Shown one piece after another: positions 1-9,894 of a stretch of DNA of 64,000 bases (positions within the stretch are counted from its first letter, which is position 1; every line of letters starts with the position of its first letter). Source of the DNA: Methylovulum miyakonense HT12 (GTDB taxonomy: Bacteria > Pseudomonadota > Gammaproteobacteria > Methylococcales > Methylomonadaceae); assembly GCF_000384075.1 (NCBI RefSeq), contig NZ_KB913025.1, forward strand, positions 4,410,187 through 4,474,186. Direction: 5' to 3'. Both the position numbers and the translations under genes were made by a program. The notes under the pieces were generated by a model. It was not told the origin of the DNA. It saw only the letters and a list, made by a program, of their open reading frames with translations, and made no database searches.

Positions 1-3000
1 TAAAGCCATCGCCATTGCCAAGATTAATGTCGCCCGATATTTGCAGCTTATCCGTACCGGACAAGTAATCGAGTGCGGTATCGCCCCCCCCTGTCAACGA
101 ACTGAAGACAAACACATCCGATCCGGCACCACCAGTCAAGGTGTCAGCCCCGCCCCCCCCGTCAATTTTATTATTGCCCAGGTTGCCGACCAACACGTTA
201 TCAAAGCTGTTACCGGTACCATCAATCGCCAGTGAACCGGACAAGGTCAGATTCTCAACATTATCACCCAAAATATAGGTTGCACCGCTAAGGACTATAT
301 CAGTGCCCTCGTCGGCATTTTCCTGTACGTTATCAGCGCTTGAATTGACATTGTAAGTGTCGTCTCCCGCACCGCCCGTCATGGTGTCAATACCACCGGC
401 ACCATTTAGGTAGTTATTGCCGGAGTTGCCTACCAATAGGTTAGCCAAGTTATTCCCCGTGCCTTTCAGCGCCCCAGTTCCGGTCAAGGTGAGGTTTTCA
501 ACATTATCCGCCAAGGCATAAGAGACGGAACTGACCACCGTATCGGTACCGGCGCCAACATTTTCCACGATGGCGTCGGCGACATTATCGACCTGATACG
601 TGTCATTGCCCGCACCACCGGCCATCGCGTCCGCCTCGGCGCCACCGTCGAGCCAGTTGTCGCTGGCGTTGCCCGTCAGGCTGTTGGCCACGGCATTACC
701 TGTCCCTTTAACCGCCGTACCTATCAGGACAAGGTTCTCAAAGTTATCAGCCAGCGTATAGTCGATAGCGCTATTGACCGTATCCGTGCCTTCGCCGCTG
801 ATTTCCACAACCACGTCACCCGCATCATCAACGAAATAGCTATCATCCCCTGCTTTGCCGGCCATGCTATCGGCACCACCAGCGCCGTCAAGGACGTTTT
901 TGGCAGTGTTGCCTGTCAGGCTGTTGGCCAGGCCGTTACCCGTCCCGTTAACCGCTGATGCACCTGCCAATATTAGGTTTTCAAGGTTGGCGCCAAGCGT
1001 GTGGCTAAATACGCTCTGGACGGTATCAATCCCGCCATTGAGCCCTTCTTGGACAATGTCACCACTATCAATGAAGAAAGTGTCGTCACCTTCGCCACCC
1101 ACAAGGGTATCGGCACCGGCATCGCCATCCAACTTATCATTGCCCGCACCGCCATCCAGAATATTAATCCCGGCATTCCCCTTCAACTGGTTATCCGATG
1201 CATTGCCAGTACCGTTGATGGCGATGGTTTTCGTCAAAACCAAGTTTTCCACGTTTGCGGCTAACGTGAAAGTCACCGAACTTTCAACGGTATCTATGCC
1301 TTGGCCGCCGCTTTCAACAATATTATCGGCAAGGTTATCGACGATATAGGTATCGTTGCCCGCACCGCCAATCAGGGTGTCACCCTTCGCGCCACCATCC
1401 AGCGTATCATCGCCCGCCAATCCGGATAGGGTATTGGCGGCACTGTTGCCAATCAGCAGGTTGTCAATGCCATTACCTGTTCCGGACACAGCCCCAGTCT
1501 TCAATAACAGGGTCTCGATATTGTCGGAGAGGGTGTAATTGACGCTGGCTATTACCGTATCAACATAAACCCCTACATTTTCAACGATTTTGACCCCCGC
1601 ATCATCAACAAAATAGAGGTCGTTACCCGCGCCGCCTTTCAGCGTATCCTTACCTGATACCCCGCTAAGTGCGTCAGCACCGTTTGTGCCTGTCAAGGTT
1701 TCATCCGCCGAAGTGCCGATAACAAAGTTTTTCAATTTGTCACCGCCCTCAAGCTGGACTTCATTGATTTGATAAGCCGCGCCCAAGAAATGGTTGCTGA
1801 TGGTCACTTGGTTTCCTGCCAAACCATAAGCGATGATCAGGCTGCTCCCAGATAAGGAGATGCCTGTCAGCTCAAGCAAAGACACGTCAGTGAAATTGAT
1901 CATATCAACGCCAGCATCAACATCGTAGTTATAGATAATATCCTGGCCGTCGGCTTTGGCGATGAAGTAGGTATCGTTACCGTCATTGCCTTGCATGGAA
2001 TCGTTACCATACCCGCCTGTCAGGGTGTCGTTTCCGAGCCCGGCCACCAAGGTATCATTGCCGTCCCCACCGTTGAGGGTGTCGTTTCCTAACCCGCCAT
2101 CCAAATTATCGTCGCCAAGCCCGCCGCTTAAGCTATCGTTACCGGCATACCCTACTATGGCATCGCCACCTTCGCCACCGTCCAGGGTGTCGTTCAGGTT
2201 CCCGGCATAGAGGGTGTCATTGCCGCCCAGGCCGTTGATGATGTTGACCACGCCGTCAAAGCCGTACATCACTTCGCCCAGGTTGGTGCCGTTGTGCTTA
2301 TCGGCGAGCTGCGCCAGTGTCCACGTTTTGCCATCGGAAAACAGGAACTTGTCGATCCGGTAATTGATGTTGGGGTGGAAATAGTAGCTCACGGTCAACT
2401 GGCTGTTGACGCCGTACTGTAGCACCAACGCGTTGCCCGTATCGTACACGCCCTTGATGTCGGTGGACTTCACGTCACTGAATTTGACAATGTCAATGCT
2501 ATTGTCCGTGTCGTAGTTGTTGAGGGTGTCCTGGCCGTCCGCCTTGGCGACCAGGTAGGTGTCGTTGCCGCCATCCCCCTCCAACGAGTCGTTACCCAGG
2601 CCACCATTCAGGGTGTCCGCGTCGGCGCCACCGTACAGGGCGTCGTTGCCGTTGCCGCCAACCAGGCTGTCAATGCCCGCGTCGCCCACCAGGGTGTCAT
2701 TGCCGTCGCCACCGGACAGGGTGTCGTTGCCAATGCCCGCCTGCAAGTTGTCGTCGCCCAGCCCCCCGGTCACTTTGTCGTTGCCCGCCTGCGCGTAAAA
2801 GGTATCGTTGCCCTCGCCGCCGTCCAGGGTGTCGTTCAGGTCCCCGGCATAGAGGATGTCATTGCCGCCCAGGCCGTTGATGACGTTGACCACGCCGTCA
2901 AAGCCGTACATCGCCTCGCCCAGGTTCGTGCCGTTGTGCTTGCCCGCGATTTGGGCGAACGACCAGGCTTTGCCGTCGGAAAACAGGAATTTGTCGACCC

Positions 3001-3985
3001 AGTAATTGGCGTTGGTGAAGAAATAATAGCTGACGGTCAATTGGCTGCTGACACCATACTGCAACACCAGCGAGTAGCCCGTGTCGTACACCGCCTTAAT
3101 GTCCGTGGACGCCACATTGCTAAACTTGACCAGATCGACGCTGCCGTCGGTGTCGTAGTTGTTGAGGGTGTCCTGGCCGTCCGCCTTCGCGATCAGGTAG
3201 GTGTCGTTGCCCGCATCACCTTCCAGGTAATCATCGCCCAGCCCACCATTCAGGGTGTCCGCGTCGGCGCCGCCGTACAGGGCGTCGTTGCCGTTACCCC
3301 CCGTCAGGCTGTCAATGCCCGCGTCGCCCACCAGGGTGTCATTGCCGTCGCCGCCGGACAGGGTGTCGTTGCCGATGCCCGCCTGCAAGTTGTCGTCGCC
3401 CAGCCCCCCGGTCACTTTGTCGTTGCCCGCCTGCGCGTAAAAGGTATCGTTGCCCTCGCCGCCGTCCAGGGTGTCGTTCAGGTTCCCGGCATAGAGGGTG
3501 TCATTGCCGCCCAGGCCGTTGATGACGTTGACCACGCCGTCAAAGCCGTACATCGCCTCGCCCAGGTTCGTGCCGTTGTGCTTGCCCGCAATTTGGGCGA
3601 ATGACCAGGTTTTTCCGTCGGAAAACAGGAATTTGTCGACCCAGTAGAACGTGTTGGTGAAGAAATAATAGCTGACGGTCAATTGGCTGCTGACACCGTA
3701 CTGCAACACCAGCGAGTAGCCCGTGTCGTACACCGCTGTGATGTCCGTGGACGCCACGTCGCTGAACTTGACCACGTCGATACTACCGTCGGTGTCGTAA
3801 TTGTTGAGGATATCCTGGCCGTCCGCCTTCGCGACCAGGTAGGTGTCGTTGCCGGCATCACCTTCCAGGTAATCATTGCCACGCCCGCCGTTCAGGATGT
3901 CTTTGCCACCTTTGCCATAAATAGTGTCATCACCCGTTGAACCCGTGAGTGTGTCATTGTTTTCCGTACCGTTGTATATCGTCAT
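1..3985 (-). CDS. Giant RTX calcium-binding repeat protein (partial, C-terminus beyond window)
   Basis: Reading the minus strand from the ATG at 3985 gives an open frame to the window edge, about 1,328 residues without a stop. The start is supported by AAGG seven bases upstream; the ATG at 3991 sits one base after that AAGG and is preceded by an in-frame TAA. The protein begins almost at once with haemolysin-type nonapeptides (GGx[13 protein letters not shown]), so there is no N-terminal signal peptide. Residues from about 40 to 680 alternate nonapeptide blocks with a segment rich in aromatics and ending in [15 protein letters not shown], like the haemolysin-related Ca-binding domain (HCBP_related). 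The later part uses a different unit ([12 protein letters not shown]...GNDTYxVD). The last visible residues ([11 protein letters not shown]...DKLQISG) look like the C-terminal end of RTX proteins. These proteins fold on Ca2+ outside the cell and usually leave by type I secretion; that route is inferred, since no secretion gene is in view. Confidence 0.9.
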   Translation of the reverse strand, partial: MTIYNGTENNDTLTGSTGDDTIYGKGGKDILNGGRGNDYLEGDAGNDTYLVAKADGQDILNNYDTDGSIDVVKFSDVASTDITAVYDTGYSLVLQYGVSSQLTVSYYFFTNTFYWVDKFLFSDGKTWSFAQIAGKHNGTNLGEAMYGFDGVVNVINGLGGNDTLYAGNLNDTLDGGEGNDTFYAQAGNDKVTGGLGDDNLQAGIGNDTLSGGDGNDTLVGDAGIDSLTGGNGNDALYGGADADTLNGGLGDDYLEGDAGNDTYLIAKADGQDTLNNYDTDGSVDLVKFSNVASTDIKAVYDTGYSLVLQYGVSSQLTVSYYFFTNANYWVDKFLFSDGKAWSFAQIAGKHNGTNLGEAMYGFDGVVNVINGLGGNDILYAGDLNDTLDGGEGNDTFYAQAGNDKVTGGLGDDNLQAGIGNDTLSGGDGNDTLVGDAGIDSLVGGNGNDALYGGADADTLNGGLGNDSLEGDGGNDTYLVAKADGQDTLNNYDTDNSIDIVKFSDVKSTDIKGVYDTGNALVLQYGVNSQLTVSYYFHPNINYRIDKFLFSDGKTWTLAQLADKHNGTNLGEVMYGFDGVVNIINGLGGNDTLYAGNLNDTLDGGEGGDAIVGYAGNDSLSGGLGDDNLDGGLGNDTLNGGDGNDTLVAGLGNDTLTGGYGNDSMQGNDGNDTYFIAKADGQDIIYNYDVDAGVDMINFTDVSLLELTGISLSGSSLIIAYGLAGNQVTISNHFLGAAYQINEVQLEGGDKLKNFVIGTSADETLTGTNGADALSGVSGKDTLKGGAGNDLYFVDDAGVKIVENVGVYVDTVIASVNYTLSDNIETLLLKTGAVSGTGNGIDNLLIGNSAANTLSGLAGDDTLDGGAKGDTLIGGAGNDTYIVDNLADNIVESGGQGIDTVESSVTFTLAANVENLVLTKTIAINGTGNASDNQLKGNAGINILDGGAGNDKLDGDAGADTLVGGEGDDTFFIDSGDIVQEGLNGGIDTVQSVFSHTLGANLENLILAGASAVNGTGNGLANSLTGNTAKNVLDGAGGADSMAGKAGDDSYFVDDAGDVVVEISGEGTDTVNSAIDYTLADNFENLVLIGTAVKGTGNAVANSLTGNASDNWLDGGAEADAMAGGAGNDTYQVDNVADAIVENVGAGTDTVVSSVSYALADNVENLTLTGTGALKGTGNNLANLLVGNSGNNYLNGAGGIDTMTGGAGDDTYNVNSSADNVQENADEGTDIVLSGATYILGDNVENLTLSGSLAIDGTGNSFDNVLVGNLGNNKIDGGGGADTLTGGAGSDVFVFSSLTGGGDTALDYLSGTDKLQISGDINLGNGDGF
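200..1740 (-). repeat. Six degenerate RTX units of about 240-270 bp
   Basis: A motif encoding DN(V/F)ENL recurs near 252, 495, 735, 978, 1245 and 1512. Spacing is 240-243 bp between the first four and about 267 bp between the last ones. Each unit runs TDTV - [13 protein letters not shown] - GTGN..N.L.GN - GG.G.DTM.GG.GNDTY.VD. The DNA is far more diverged than the 642-bp repeats, so this array is older. Confidence 0.75.
1964..3853 (-). repeat. Tandem 642-bp coding repeats in the RTX gene
   Basis: The GNDTYL codons recur at 3836, 3194 and 2552, exactly 642 bp (214 codons) apart, and again about 588 bp further at around 1967. The two full 642-bp copies are nearly identical at the DNA level, down to long runs of unchanged third positions. 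The fourth boundary copy is more diverged. This points to recent in-frame duplication or gene conversion. Such blocks are also prone to assembly collapse. Confidence 0.85.
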
Positions 3986-4212
3986 GGGCATGCCTTATGA
4001 GTTGCGTAAAAATAAAAATTTCTATGGATCTATCATTTGCACCTTTTTTCAGGGTATGAATAGTACAATCCAGTTGGAGGCATTGACAAGCTATTCCGCA
4101 CAAAAACCAAGCCAACAATTTATGTTATTTCACAAATTTACAAAAACATGACGGGAACCAAGGGATTTAAGGCTAAAATTAGGGCGGATTCAGCAATGAG
4201 GTATGGCTGCTA

Positions 4213-4242
4213 TTGAGTTTATAGTAAACTAGGCCATTTAAA
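4213..4242 (+). promoter_or_regulatory. Possible sigma70 promoter for ilvE operon
   Basis: TTGAGT at 4213-4218 and TTTAAA at 4237-4242 are separated by 18 bases and lie about 30 bases before the ilvE start. The spacing fits a vegetative promoter. This is pattern matching only; the AT-rich region 3986-4270 between the divergent RTX and ilvE genes must hold both promoters. Confidence 0.35.
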
Positions 4243-4270
4243 TTAGCTTACTACGGTTGGAGAACAAACG

Positions 4271-5194
4271 ATGACGATGGACGATAGAGACGGCGTTATT
4301 TGGCTGGATGGGAAATGGGTTGAGTGGCGTGAAGCGAAAGTCCATGTATTGACGCATACCTTACACTACGGTCTGGGCGTGTTTGAAGGCATCCGGGCCT
4401 ATCACGCCACCCAAGGCACGGCGGTTTTCAGGATGCAAGAACATACTGACCGCCTGTTCCGCTCCGCGCATATCATGAACATGCTTATGCCATTCACTAA
4501 AGACGAAATCAATCGGGCCCAACGTGACGCGCTGGTCAAAAACCAACTGGACAGCGCCTATATCCGCACCATGTGCTTTTACGGCTCCGAAGGCATGGGC
4601 CTGCGTGCCGACAACCTGAAAGTCCACGTCATGGTTGCCGCTTGGCCGTGGGGCGCTTATTTGGGTGCGGAAAGCATCGAAAAAGGCATCCGTATCCGCA
4701 CCTCCTCGTACACCCGCAACCACCACAACAGCACCATGTGCAAAGCCAAAGCCAACGGCAATTACATCAACTCCATCTTGGCCCTGCAAGAAGCCTTATC
4801 CAATGGTTACGATGAAGCCTTGATGCTGGACCACGAAGGCTTCGCCGCCGAAGGCAGCGCGGAAAACCTGTTCATCGTCCGCGACGGTAAAATCTACACA
4901 CCGGAAACAACTTCCGCGTTAGAAGGCATCACCCGCGACACGGTCATGAAAATCGCCCATGAGCAAGGTTATGAAGTCATCGAAAAACGCATCACCCGCG
5001 ATGAAATTTATTGCGCGGACGAGGCCTTTTTCACGGGCTCGGCGGCGGAAGTCACCCCCATCCGGGAACTGGACAACCGCGTCATTGGCAGCGGCAGCCG
5101 CGGCCCCATCACGCAACAATTGCAGTCGCTGTATTTCGATGCCGTCCATGGCCGCGGCGATGCCCATGCCGATTGGTTGACTTACGTTGCCTAG
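4271..5194 (+). CDS. ilvE: Branched-chain amino acid aminotransferase
   Basis: This 307-residue enzyme is a fold-type IV PLP aminotransferase that makes valine, leucine and isoleucine from their 2-oxo acids with glutamate as donor. Visible hallmarks are LHYGLGVFEGIRAY near residues 31-44, the PLP-lysine segment AKANGNYINS (Lys about 160) and EGSAENLF at about 194-201. Length is that of the family (E. coli 309). GGAG eight bases before the ATG supports the start. The last codons overlap the next gene by 8 bp, so it is co-transcribed with the two heptosyltransferase genes although its role is unrelated to LPS. Confidence 0.95.
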   Translation: MTMDDRDGVIWLDGKWVEWREAKVHVLTHTLHYGLGVFEGIRAYHATQGTAVFRMQEHTDRLFRSAHIMNMLMPFTKDEINRAQRDALVKNQLDSAYIRTMCFYGSEGMGLRADNLKVHVMVAAWPWGAYLGAESIEKGIRIRTSSYTRNHHNSTMCKAKANGNYINSILALQEALSNGYDEALMLDHEGFAAEGSAENLFIVRDGKIYTPETTSALEGITRDTVMKIAHEQGYEVIEKRITRDEIYCADEAFFTGSAAEVTPIRELDNRVIGSGSRGPITQQLQSLYFDAVHGRGDAHADWLTYVA

Positions 5195-6215
5195 GAAAAT
5201 ACTCGTCGTCGGCCCGTCTTGGGTCGGCGACATGGTGATGGCGCAAAGCTTGTTTTTAACACTCAAACAACATGCGCCCGACTGTTTGATAGATGTATTG
5301 GCTCCGGCTTGGACATCCGGTTTGTTGGCACGGATGCCGGAAGTCAACCGTGCCATCGCCACGCCGTTAAGCCACGGACAATTTGGCTTGCTGGCACGGA
5401 TCAAGCTAGGCAAGGAGCTGCGCCAGGAAGGTTACGGCCAAACGATCATCCTGCCCAATTCGTGGAAATCGGCGCTCATCCCGTTTTTTGCCGATATTCC
5501 GATCCGGACGGGCTATATTGGCGAATGCCGTTGGGGTTTGTTGAATGACGCCCGCAAACTCGACAAACAAACCTTAACCATGACCGTGCAACGCTTTGTC
5601 GCATTGGCCGCACCCCAAAGCGCTGCGTTACCGCCACCCTGCCCCACCCCCCGTCTGCTTATCAGTAACGGACAACAACAAACCGCGATTGATAAATTTA
5701 AGCTAGGCATTGATGGCCAGACAAAAATCCTCGCCTTATGCCCTGGCGCCGAATACGGCGAAGCCAAACGTTGGCCTACCGGACATTTTGCCGAACTGGC
5801 CCGCCAACAAACCCGCAAGGGCTGGCAAGTCTGGCTATTCGGCTCAGAAAAGGATAAGGTAGCCGCAGGCCAAATAAACCAAGCCGTACAAGGTGGCTGT
5901 ATGGACTTTACAGGCCGCACCACATTGGCGGAAGCGGTGGATTTGCTATCATTGGCGCACGCCGTCGTCAGCAACGATTCCGGTTTAATGCATGTCGCCG
6001 CCGCACTGGACAAACCCGTCATCGCCCTGTATGGCTCATCCGACCCCCATTTTACGCCGCCGCTTAGCGCCAAAGCCCAAATCCTCTCGTCACACTTGGC
6101 TTGCTCCCCCTGTTTCAAGCGCGTCTGTCCGCTGTACCCTCCGGGGCATGAAGGCCATACCCGTTGCTTGAAAGACATTAAACCCGAACAAGTGCTGGAA
6201 AAACTGCCGCCATGA
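5187..6215 (+). CDS. waaF: LPS heptosyltransferase II
   Basis: This GT9-family enzyme of 342 residues adds the second L-glycero-D-manno-heptose to the LPS inner core at the cytoplasmic face of the inner membrane. The N-terminus ILVVGPSWVGDMVMAQ is the typical WaaF opening. The C-terminal nucleotide-sugar half carries CPGAEYGEAKRWP and VSNDSGLMHVAAAL. It starts inside the 3' end of ilvE (8-bp overlap) and its stop overlaps the next start by 4 bp, so translation is probably coupled along ilvE-waaF-waaC. Confidence 0.9.
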   Translation: MPRKILVVGPSWVGDMVMAQSLFLTLKQHAPDCLIDVLAPAWTSGLLARMPEVNRAIATPLSHGQFGLLARIKLGKELRQEGYGQTIILPNSWKSALIPFFADIPIRTGYIGECRWGLLNDARKLDKQTLTMTVQRFVALAAPQSAALPPPCPTPRLLISNGQQQTAIDKFKLGIDGQTKILALCPGAEYGEAKRWPTGHFAELARQQTRKGWQVWLFGSEKDKVAAGQINQAVQGGCMDFTGRTTLAEAVDLLSLAHAVVSNDSGLMHVAAALDKPVIALYGSSDPHFTPPLSAKAQILSSHLACSPCFKRVCPLYPPGHEGHTRCLKDIKPEQVLEKLPP

Positions 6216-7333
6216 AAATTGCTATCGTCAAACTGTCTGCATTAGGTGACATCGTTCATGCCATGGTCGCCTTGCAATTTATCAAAGCCCATCATCCAGA
6301 CGCCCAGATAGACTGGATTGTCGAACATCGTTTTGCCGAATTGCTGAACCACCAACCTGACATTGACAACGTGCTGACGGTGGACATAAAAGCCTTAAAA
6401 TCCGACAAAACCGGAATTTTACGGGAGATCAAACGCCTGCGCCGTTATGCCGCCAACCATTATGATTTGGTCATAGATGCCCAAGGCTTGCTTAAATCGA
6501 CAATCACCGCCCGCCTGCTCGGTAAGCACGTCGCCGGTTTTGACGCCGACTCCATCCGCGAACGCGCCGCCTCCTGGTTTTACACGGTCAAAGTCTCTTC
6601 CCCTTACAACGCCAACACCATAGACCGCAATGCCACGGTGCTGACCCAACCGCTGGGCATCCACATCAGCCATGAGGAAATCCTTAACAAAAAACCCTTT
6701 TTGTTTTTCCAGAATCCAGATGAACGCATCAACCTTTATTGGCATCGGAACATAAAAAATATTGTCCTGGTCATTGGCTCCACTTGGGAAAGCCGCAATT
6801 ACCCCATAGAAAAATACGTCAAAATTGCCGACGCCCTGCAACAAAACTGCCTGATTGTTTGGGGCAACGAGGAAGAACGCAAAAAAGCCGAATGGATGTG
6901 CGACCAATCCGATTATGTGCAGATCATGCCCAAATTGGACTTGAACAGCCTTAAGGCCCTGATCGCCCGCGCGGATTTGGTGATCGGCAACGACACCGGC
7001 CCCACGCACATGGCTTGGGGGCTAAACCGCCCGTCCATCACCATCTTCGGCCCCACCCCCGTCAGCCGGGTTTATCAAACTGACATTAACAAAACCATCA
7101 AATCACCTTCTAAAGTCAACCCGCATAAGTTAAACAAACAGGATTTTTCGATCCGGGACATAGACGAGCAAGAAATCATCGGCATGGCCAAAACTTTGTT
7201 AGCCGGCCAAACTGAAGCCCTCGCCCTCGCCAATGCGCAAAAATTGACTAATCCCGTGCGCGAGATCAATGACAATGAACTGGATGACATCGCCAATTCT
7301 TTGGAGGACATTGATTTATTGGATTTGTTTTAA
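6212..7333 (+). CDS. waaC: LPS heptosyltransferase I
   Basis: A second GT9 protein of 373 residues that begins MKIAIVKLSALGDIVHAM, the WaaC/RfaC signature, and has VIGNDTGPTHMAWGL in the donor-binding half. WaaC adds the first heptose to Kdo of lipid A-Kdo2. It is longer than E. coli WaaC (319) because of a C-terminal extension of about 45 residues rich in Asp, Glu, Asn and Leu. The 4-bp ATGA overlap with waaF indicates an operon. The 160 bases after it, up to the insertion sequence, show nothing recognisable. Confidence 0.88.
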   Translation: MKIAIVKLSALGDIVHAMVALQFIKAHHPDAQIDWIVEHRFAELLNHQPDIDNVLTVDIKALKSDKTGILREIKRLRRYAANHYDLVIDAQGLLKSTITARLLGKHVAGFDADSIRERAASWFYTVKVSSPYNANTIDRNATVLTQPLGIHISHEEILNKKPFLFFQNPDERINLYWHRNIKNIVLVIGSTWESRNYPIEKYVKIADALQQNCLIVWGNEEERKKAEWMCDQSDYVQIMPKLDLNSLKALIARADLVIGNDTGPTHMAWGLNRPSITIFGPTPVSRVYQTDINKTIKSPSKVNPHKLNKQDFSIRDIDEQEIIGMAKTLLAGQTEALALANAQKLTNPVREINDNELDDIANSLEDIDLLDLF

Positions 7334-7515
7334 CGCACTCCAAACGGGGCGGCGCTGGCAACCCTCGCCTTAAGGCTTCAAATATTTGGCACTGGAAACC
7401 TTACGGAACGCAAGCAAACCCGTCCACGCGAATCCCCAGAAACACTAAACAAATCGGCGGCGGGCCAACCCCGTGTTTTTTTGGAGTACAATCCTAGTAC
7501 TCAGTCATTATTGTT

Positions 7516-8019
7516 ATGTCGAGTTACAGCCCCCATATGATGAGTTTATTCATTACCCCATGGAACTGGCAATTGGCGAAAAAATACATTGTACGACTGA
7601 CAGAAGAAGAACGTACTGATTTGGAAAGTTTGATTCATAAAGGCAAAGTGGCTGCCCATAAAAGGCTTCACGCAGAAATCCTGCTCAAGACAGATAGTAG
7701 TGAATGGGGCGACCCGTGGCTGGATAGTCAAATCAGTGAAGCCTTTGGCATTTCCACACGCACCGTTGAACGAGTCCGGGAACGATGGGTTCAAGAAGGC
7801 TTGGAGTCCGCCTTAAACCGGGCTAAACCGATCCGGGTTAAAAGCCGTGTCATTGACGGCGAAAAGGAAGCGCATCTGCTCGCGTTAGCCTATGGTGATG
7901 CCCCTGATAGACGCAGTCGCTGGACACTGAGATTGCTTGGGCAGCACATGGTTGAACTGGGCCATGTGGAAAGCGTATCCCACGAAACTATCCGGCAAAC
8001 GTTAAAAAAAATGAGTTGA
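7516..8019 (+). CDS. IS630 transposase, N-terminal frame (OrfA)
   Basis: This frame of 167 residues holds the DNA-binding half: a basic helical start (IVRLTEEERTDLESLI) followed by a helix-turn-helix with FGISTRTVERVRERWVQEGL and then a second winged segment. It stops at TGA (8017-8019) just after a run of eight A at 8004-8011. Shifting back one base in that run continues as KKNELKPWQNKEW into the second frame, so a full transposase is probably made by programmed -1 frameshifting, which is known for several IS630 members. Confidence 0.85.
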   Translation: MSSYSPHMMSLFITPWNWQLAKKYIVRLTEEERTDLESLIHKGKVAAHKRLHAEILLKTDSSEWGDPWLDSQISEAFGISTRTVERVRERWVQEGLESALNRAKPIRVKSRVIDGEKEAHLLALAYGDAPDRRSRWTLRLLGQHMVELGHVESVSHETIRQTLKKMS

Positions 8020-8708
8020 AACCTTGGCAGAATAAAGAATGGTGTATTCCGGCTAAAGAGAATGCGGAATTTGTCTGCGCCATGGAAGATGTTCTGGAAG
8101 TTTATCAACGCGCGTATGATGAAACGCATCCCTTGATCTGTATGGACGAAAGCAGCAAGCAACACATTAAGGAAACACGTCAGCCGATACCGGCAAAACC
8201 AGGCACCGTCGAAAAGTATGACACGGAGTATGAACGTAATGGGGTGAGTAATCTGTTCCTATTTTTTGAACCGTTAGAGGGGAAACGGCATGTGGTGGTA
8301 ACGGATCAACGGACGGCGGTGGATTGGGCGCATCAAATCCGCAACCTGGTTGATGTCGGGTACCCTCGTGCTGAGCGCATCACACTGGTTATGGATAATT
8401 TGAACACCCACACGGGAGCATCGCTGTATAAGGCGTTCGCCCCTGAGGAAGCGCGAAGAATTCTGGATAAATTGGAAATCCACTACACGCCCAAACATGG
8501 CAGTTGGTTAAATATGGCGGAAATAGAATTGAGCATCTTGTCCCGCCAATGTCTGGATCGGCGCATTCCGGACCAAGAAACATTAAGGATGGAAATCGCA
8601 GCTTGGCAAGAACAAAGAAATGCTATTGCCCAGCCTATGGAATGGCGGTTTACCAGTGAAGATGCCCGGGTAAAATTGAAAAAACTTTACCCGACAATAA
8701 AAAAATGA
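8016..8708 (+). CDS. IS630 transposase, catalytic frame (OrfB)
   Basis: This frame of 230 residues carries the DDE catalytic domain. The three acidic residues are recognisable in LICMDESSKQ, LVMDNLNTHTG and GSWLNMAEIELS. The listed ATG is probably not used; the natural route is frameshift entry from OrfA at the A8 run. No internal stop breaks the catalytic half, so the copy may still be active. The stop lies inside the right terminal repeat. Confidence 0.85.
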   Translation: MKPWQNKEWCIPAKENAEFVCAMEDVLEVYQRAYDETHPLICMDESSKQHIKETRQPIPAKPGTVEKYDTEYERNGVSNLFLFFEPLEGKRHVVVTDQRTAVDWAHQIRNLVDVGYPRAERITLVMDNLNTHTGASLYKAFAPEEARRILDKLEIHYTPKHGSWLNMAEIELSILSRQCLDRRIPDQETLRMEIAAWQEQRNAIAQPMEWRFTSEDARVKLKKLYPTIKK

Positions 8709-8715
8709 CTGAGTA

Positions 8716-8874
8716 CTAGCGCCCAGCCAACCTTGAATTGCCGGTATGGCATCCGTAGGGGCGGACGGTTGTCCACCTTTTTTATGGCCTGTGCCAACAT
8801 CCGTAGCGATCAGGCGGGCAACCGCCCGCCCCTACGAAAATAATACTGACGATTCAACAGTGACTGGGCACTAG
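8716..8874 (+). mobile_element. MITE-like inverted-repeat element related to IS630 ends
   Basis: This 159-bp stretch has long imperfect terminal inverted repeats of about 55 bp. One end starts CTAGCGCCCAGCCA and the other, read inward, CTAGTGCCCAGTCA. Both continue to GTAGGGGCGG.CGGTTG near the centre. TA is present at both boundaries (8717-8718, 8872-8873). The first bases resemble the IS630 ends next door (CTAGTACTCAGTCA), so it could be mobilised by a related transposase. It contains no coding sequence. Confidence 0.7.
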
Positions 8875-9033
8875 GTTTATCTTTCTAGCCGGCATCCAAA
8901 AATCATGGGCATCCGCTTAACTTACAAGCCTAAGACACCGATGGCTCCAATGAAAAATGCTGGCGGCACCATAAAAACCCGGCCATGGCGGCAGAACCGC
9001 CAATCGTTTGGACATAACCGAGGAGAGCCCATA

Positions 9034-9894
9034 ATGTCAACGCGCCCATTCCCCCCGCAAAAACAAATGACCGGCATGTTGGGCCATCCAGTCGCCGAAA
9101 ATCCCATCGACCGTATGTTTGATGCGGTTTACGCCCATTACGGGCTCAACTGGCAATTCTGGAAATCCGACATTGCGTCTACCCATGAACTCATGGCCGC
9201 CATCCATGGGGCCAAAGCGCTAGGCTACGCCGGGTTTTGCATTACCGTGCCTTATAAAGTCGCCTCTATCCCCGCCCTTGATGCCGTGGACCAGGATGTG
9301 CAGGACATTGGCGCGGCAAACTATGTGACCATTGAACAAGGCCGGACCATCGGGCACAACAATGACGGAAAAGGCGTTGTAAAGGCCATTTCCAAGGTCA
9401 GCCCGATTGCCGGAAAACGTGTCGCAATGCTAGGGGCCGGTGGCGCGGGACGGGCGATGGCCGCAGAAATCGCCCGCGCCGGGGCGGCACATTTGACCGT
9501 GATCACCCGCAACGAGACCCAAGGGAAGGAAGTGGCGGAGATGGTCCGCCGAGTAACGGGGATCCCCGTCGCTTGGTTACACTGGGAAGGGGATGTCACC
9601 ATCCCCGAAGGCACACAAATCTTGCTCAACGCCACGCATCTCGGCGCCGCGCCGGAGCTTGGACAGGTCCCTGTTGACTGGGATAGCATCGGCGCCAGCA
9701 TCACGGTGGTGGATGTCATCACCAACCCCCGTATCACGCCTTTCTTGGAAACCGCCCGCAACAAGGGTTGCCCGATAGCCAATGGTGTGGAGATGCTGGT
9801 GCAGTTGGCCATGCAGATTTTTCAGGCTTGGACAGGCATCATCCCGGAAGAAGCGGTTTTTCAGGATGCGGTTTCTAAAGCGCTCGCCGAGTGA
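9034..9894 (+). CDS. Shikimate/quinate dehydrogenase-family protein (AroE-like)
   Basis: 286 residues. The start was set at 9034 because GAGGAG lies nine bases upstream; the frame stays open to 8905 but that extension looks like spacer. AroE reduces 3-dehydroshikimate with NADPH. The Rossmann loop MLGAGGAGRAMAAE is clear, and both catalytic residues appear to be present: Lys in CITVPYK and Asp in GHNNDGKG. However the usual substrate-binding serine motif (SxSxxxHN) is replaced by VAENPIDRMF, and the usual NTD is NND. It therefore belongs to a divergent AroE-like branch and its substrate may not be shikimate. It stands alone, downstream of the IS and MITE. Confidence 0.75.
   Translation: MSTRPFPPQKQMTGMLGHPVAENPIDRMFDAVYAHYGLNWQFWKSDIASTHELMAAIHGAKALGYAGFCITVPYKVASIPALDAVDQDVQDIGAANYVTIEQGRTIGHNNDGKGVVKAISKVSPIAGKRVAMLGAGGAGRAMAAEIARAGAAHLTVITRNETQGKEVAEMVRRVTGIPVAWLHWEGDVTIPEGTQILLNATHLGAAPELGQVPVDWDSIGASITVVDVITNPRITPFLETARNKGCPIANGVEMLVQLAMQIFQAWTGIIPEEAVFQDAVSKALAE

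Larger units (their letters stand above)
7494..8719 (+). mobile_element. IS630-family insertion sequence
   Basis: The element is about 1.22 kb with inverted ends: CTAGTACTCAGTCATT at 7494-7509 and its exact complement at 8704-8719. A TA lies at both ends (7495-7496 and 8717-8718), as expected for the TA target duplication of the IS630/Tc1-mariner superfamily. Inside are two overlapping frames that together give a full DDE transposase. It inserted between waaC and the AroE-like gene. The right-hand TA is shared with the neighbouring inverted-repeat element. Confidence 0.9.

Noticed and set aside
855-3440. Several plus-strand open frames rich in Pro, Ser and Val across the RTX region
   Set aside because: They are antisense to a continuous minus-strand RTX frame and their biased composition comes from its GGxGxD codons.
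8905-9033. N-terminal extension of the AroE-like protein
   Set aside because: No ribosome site at 8905, no family similarity in the extra 43 residues, and a good GAGGAG precedes the ATG at 9034.
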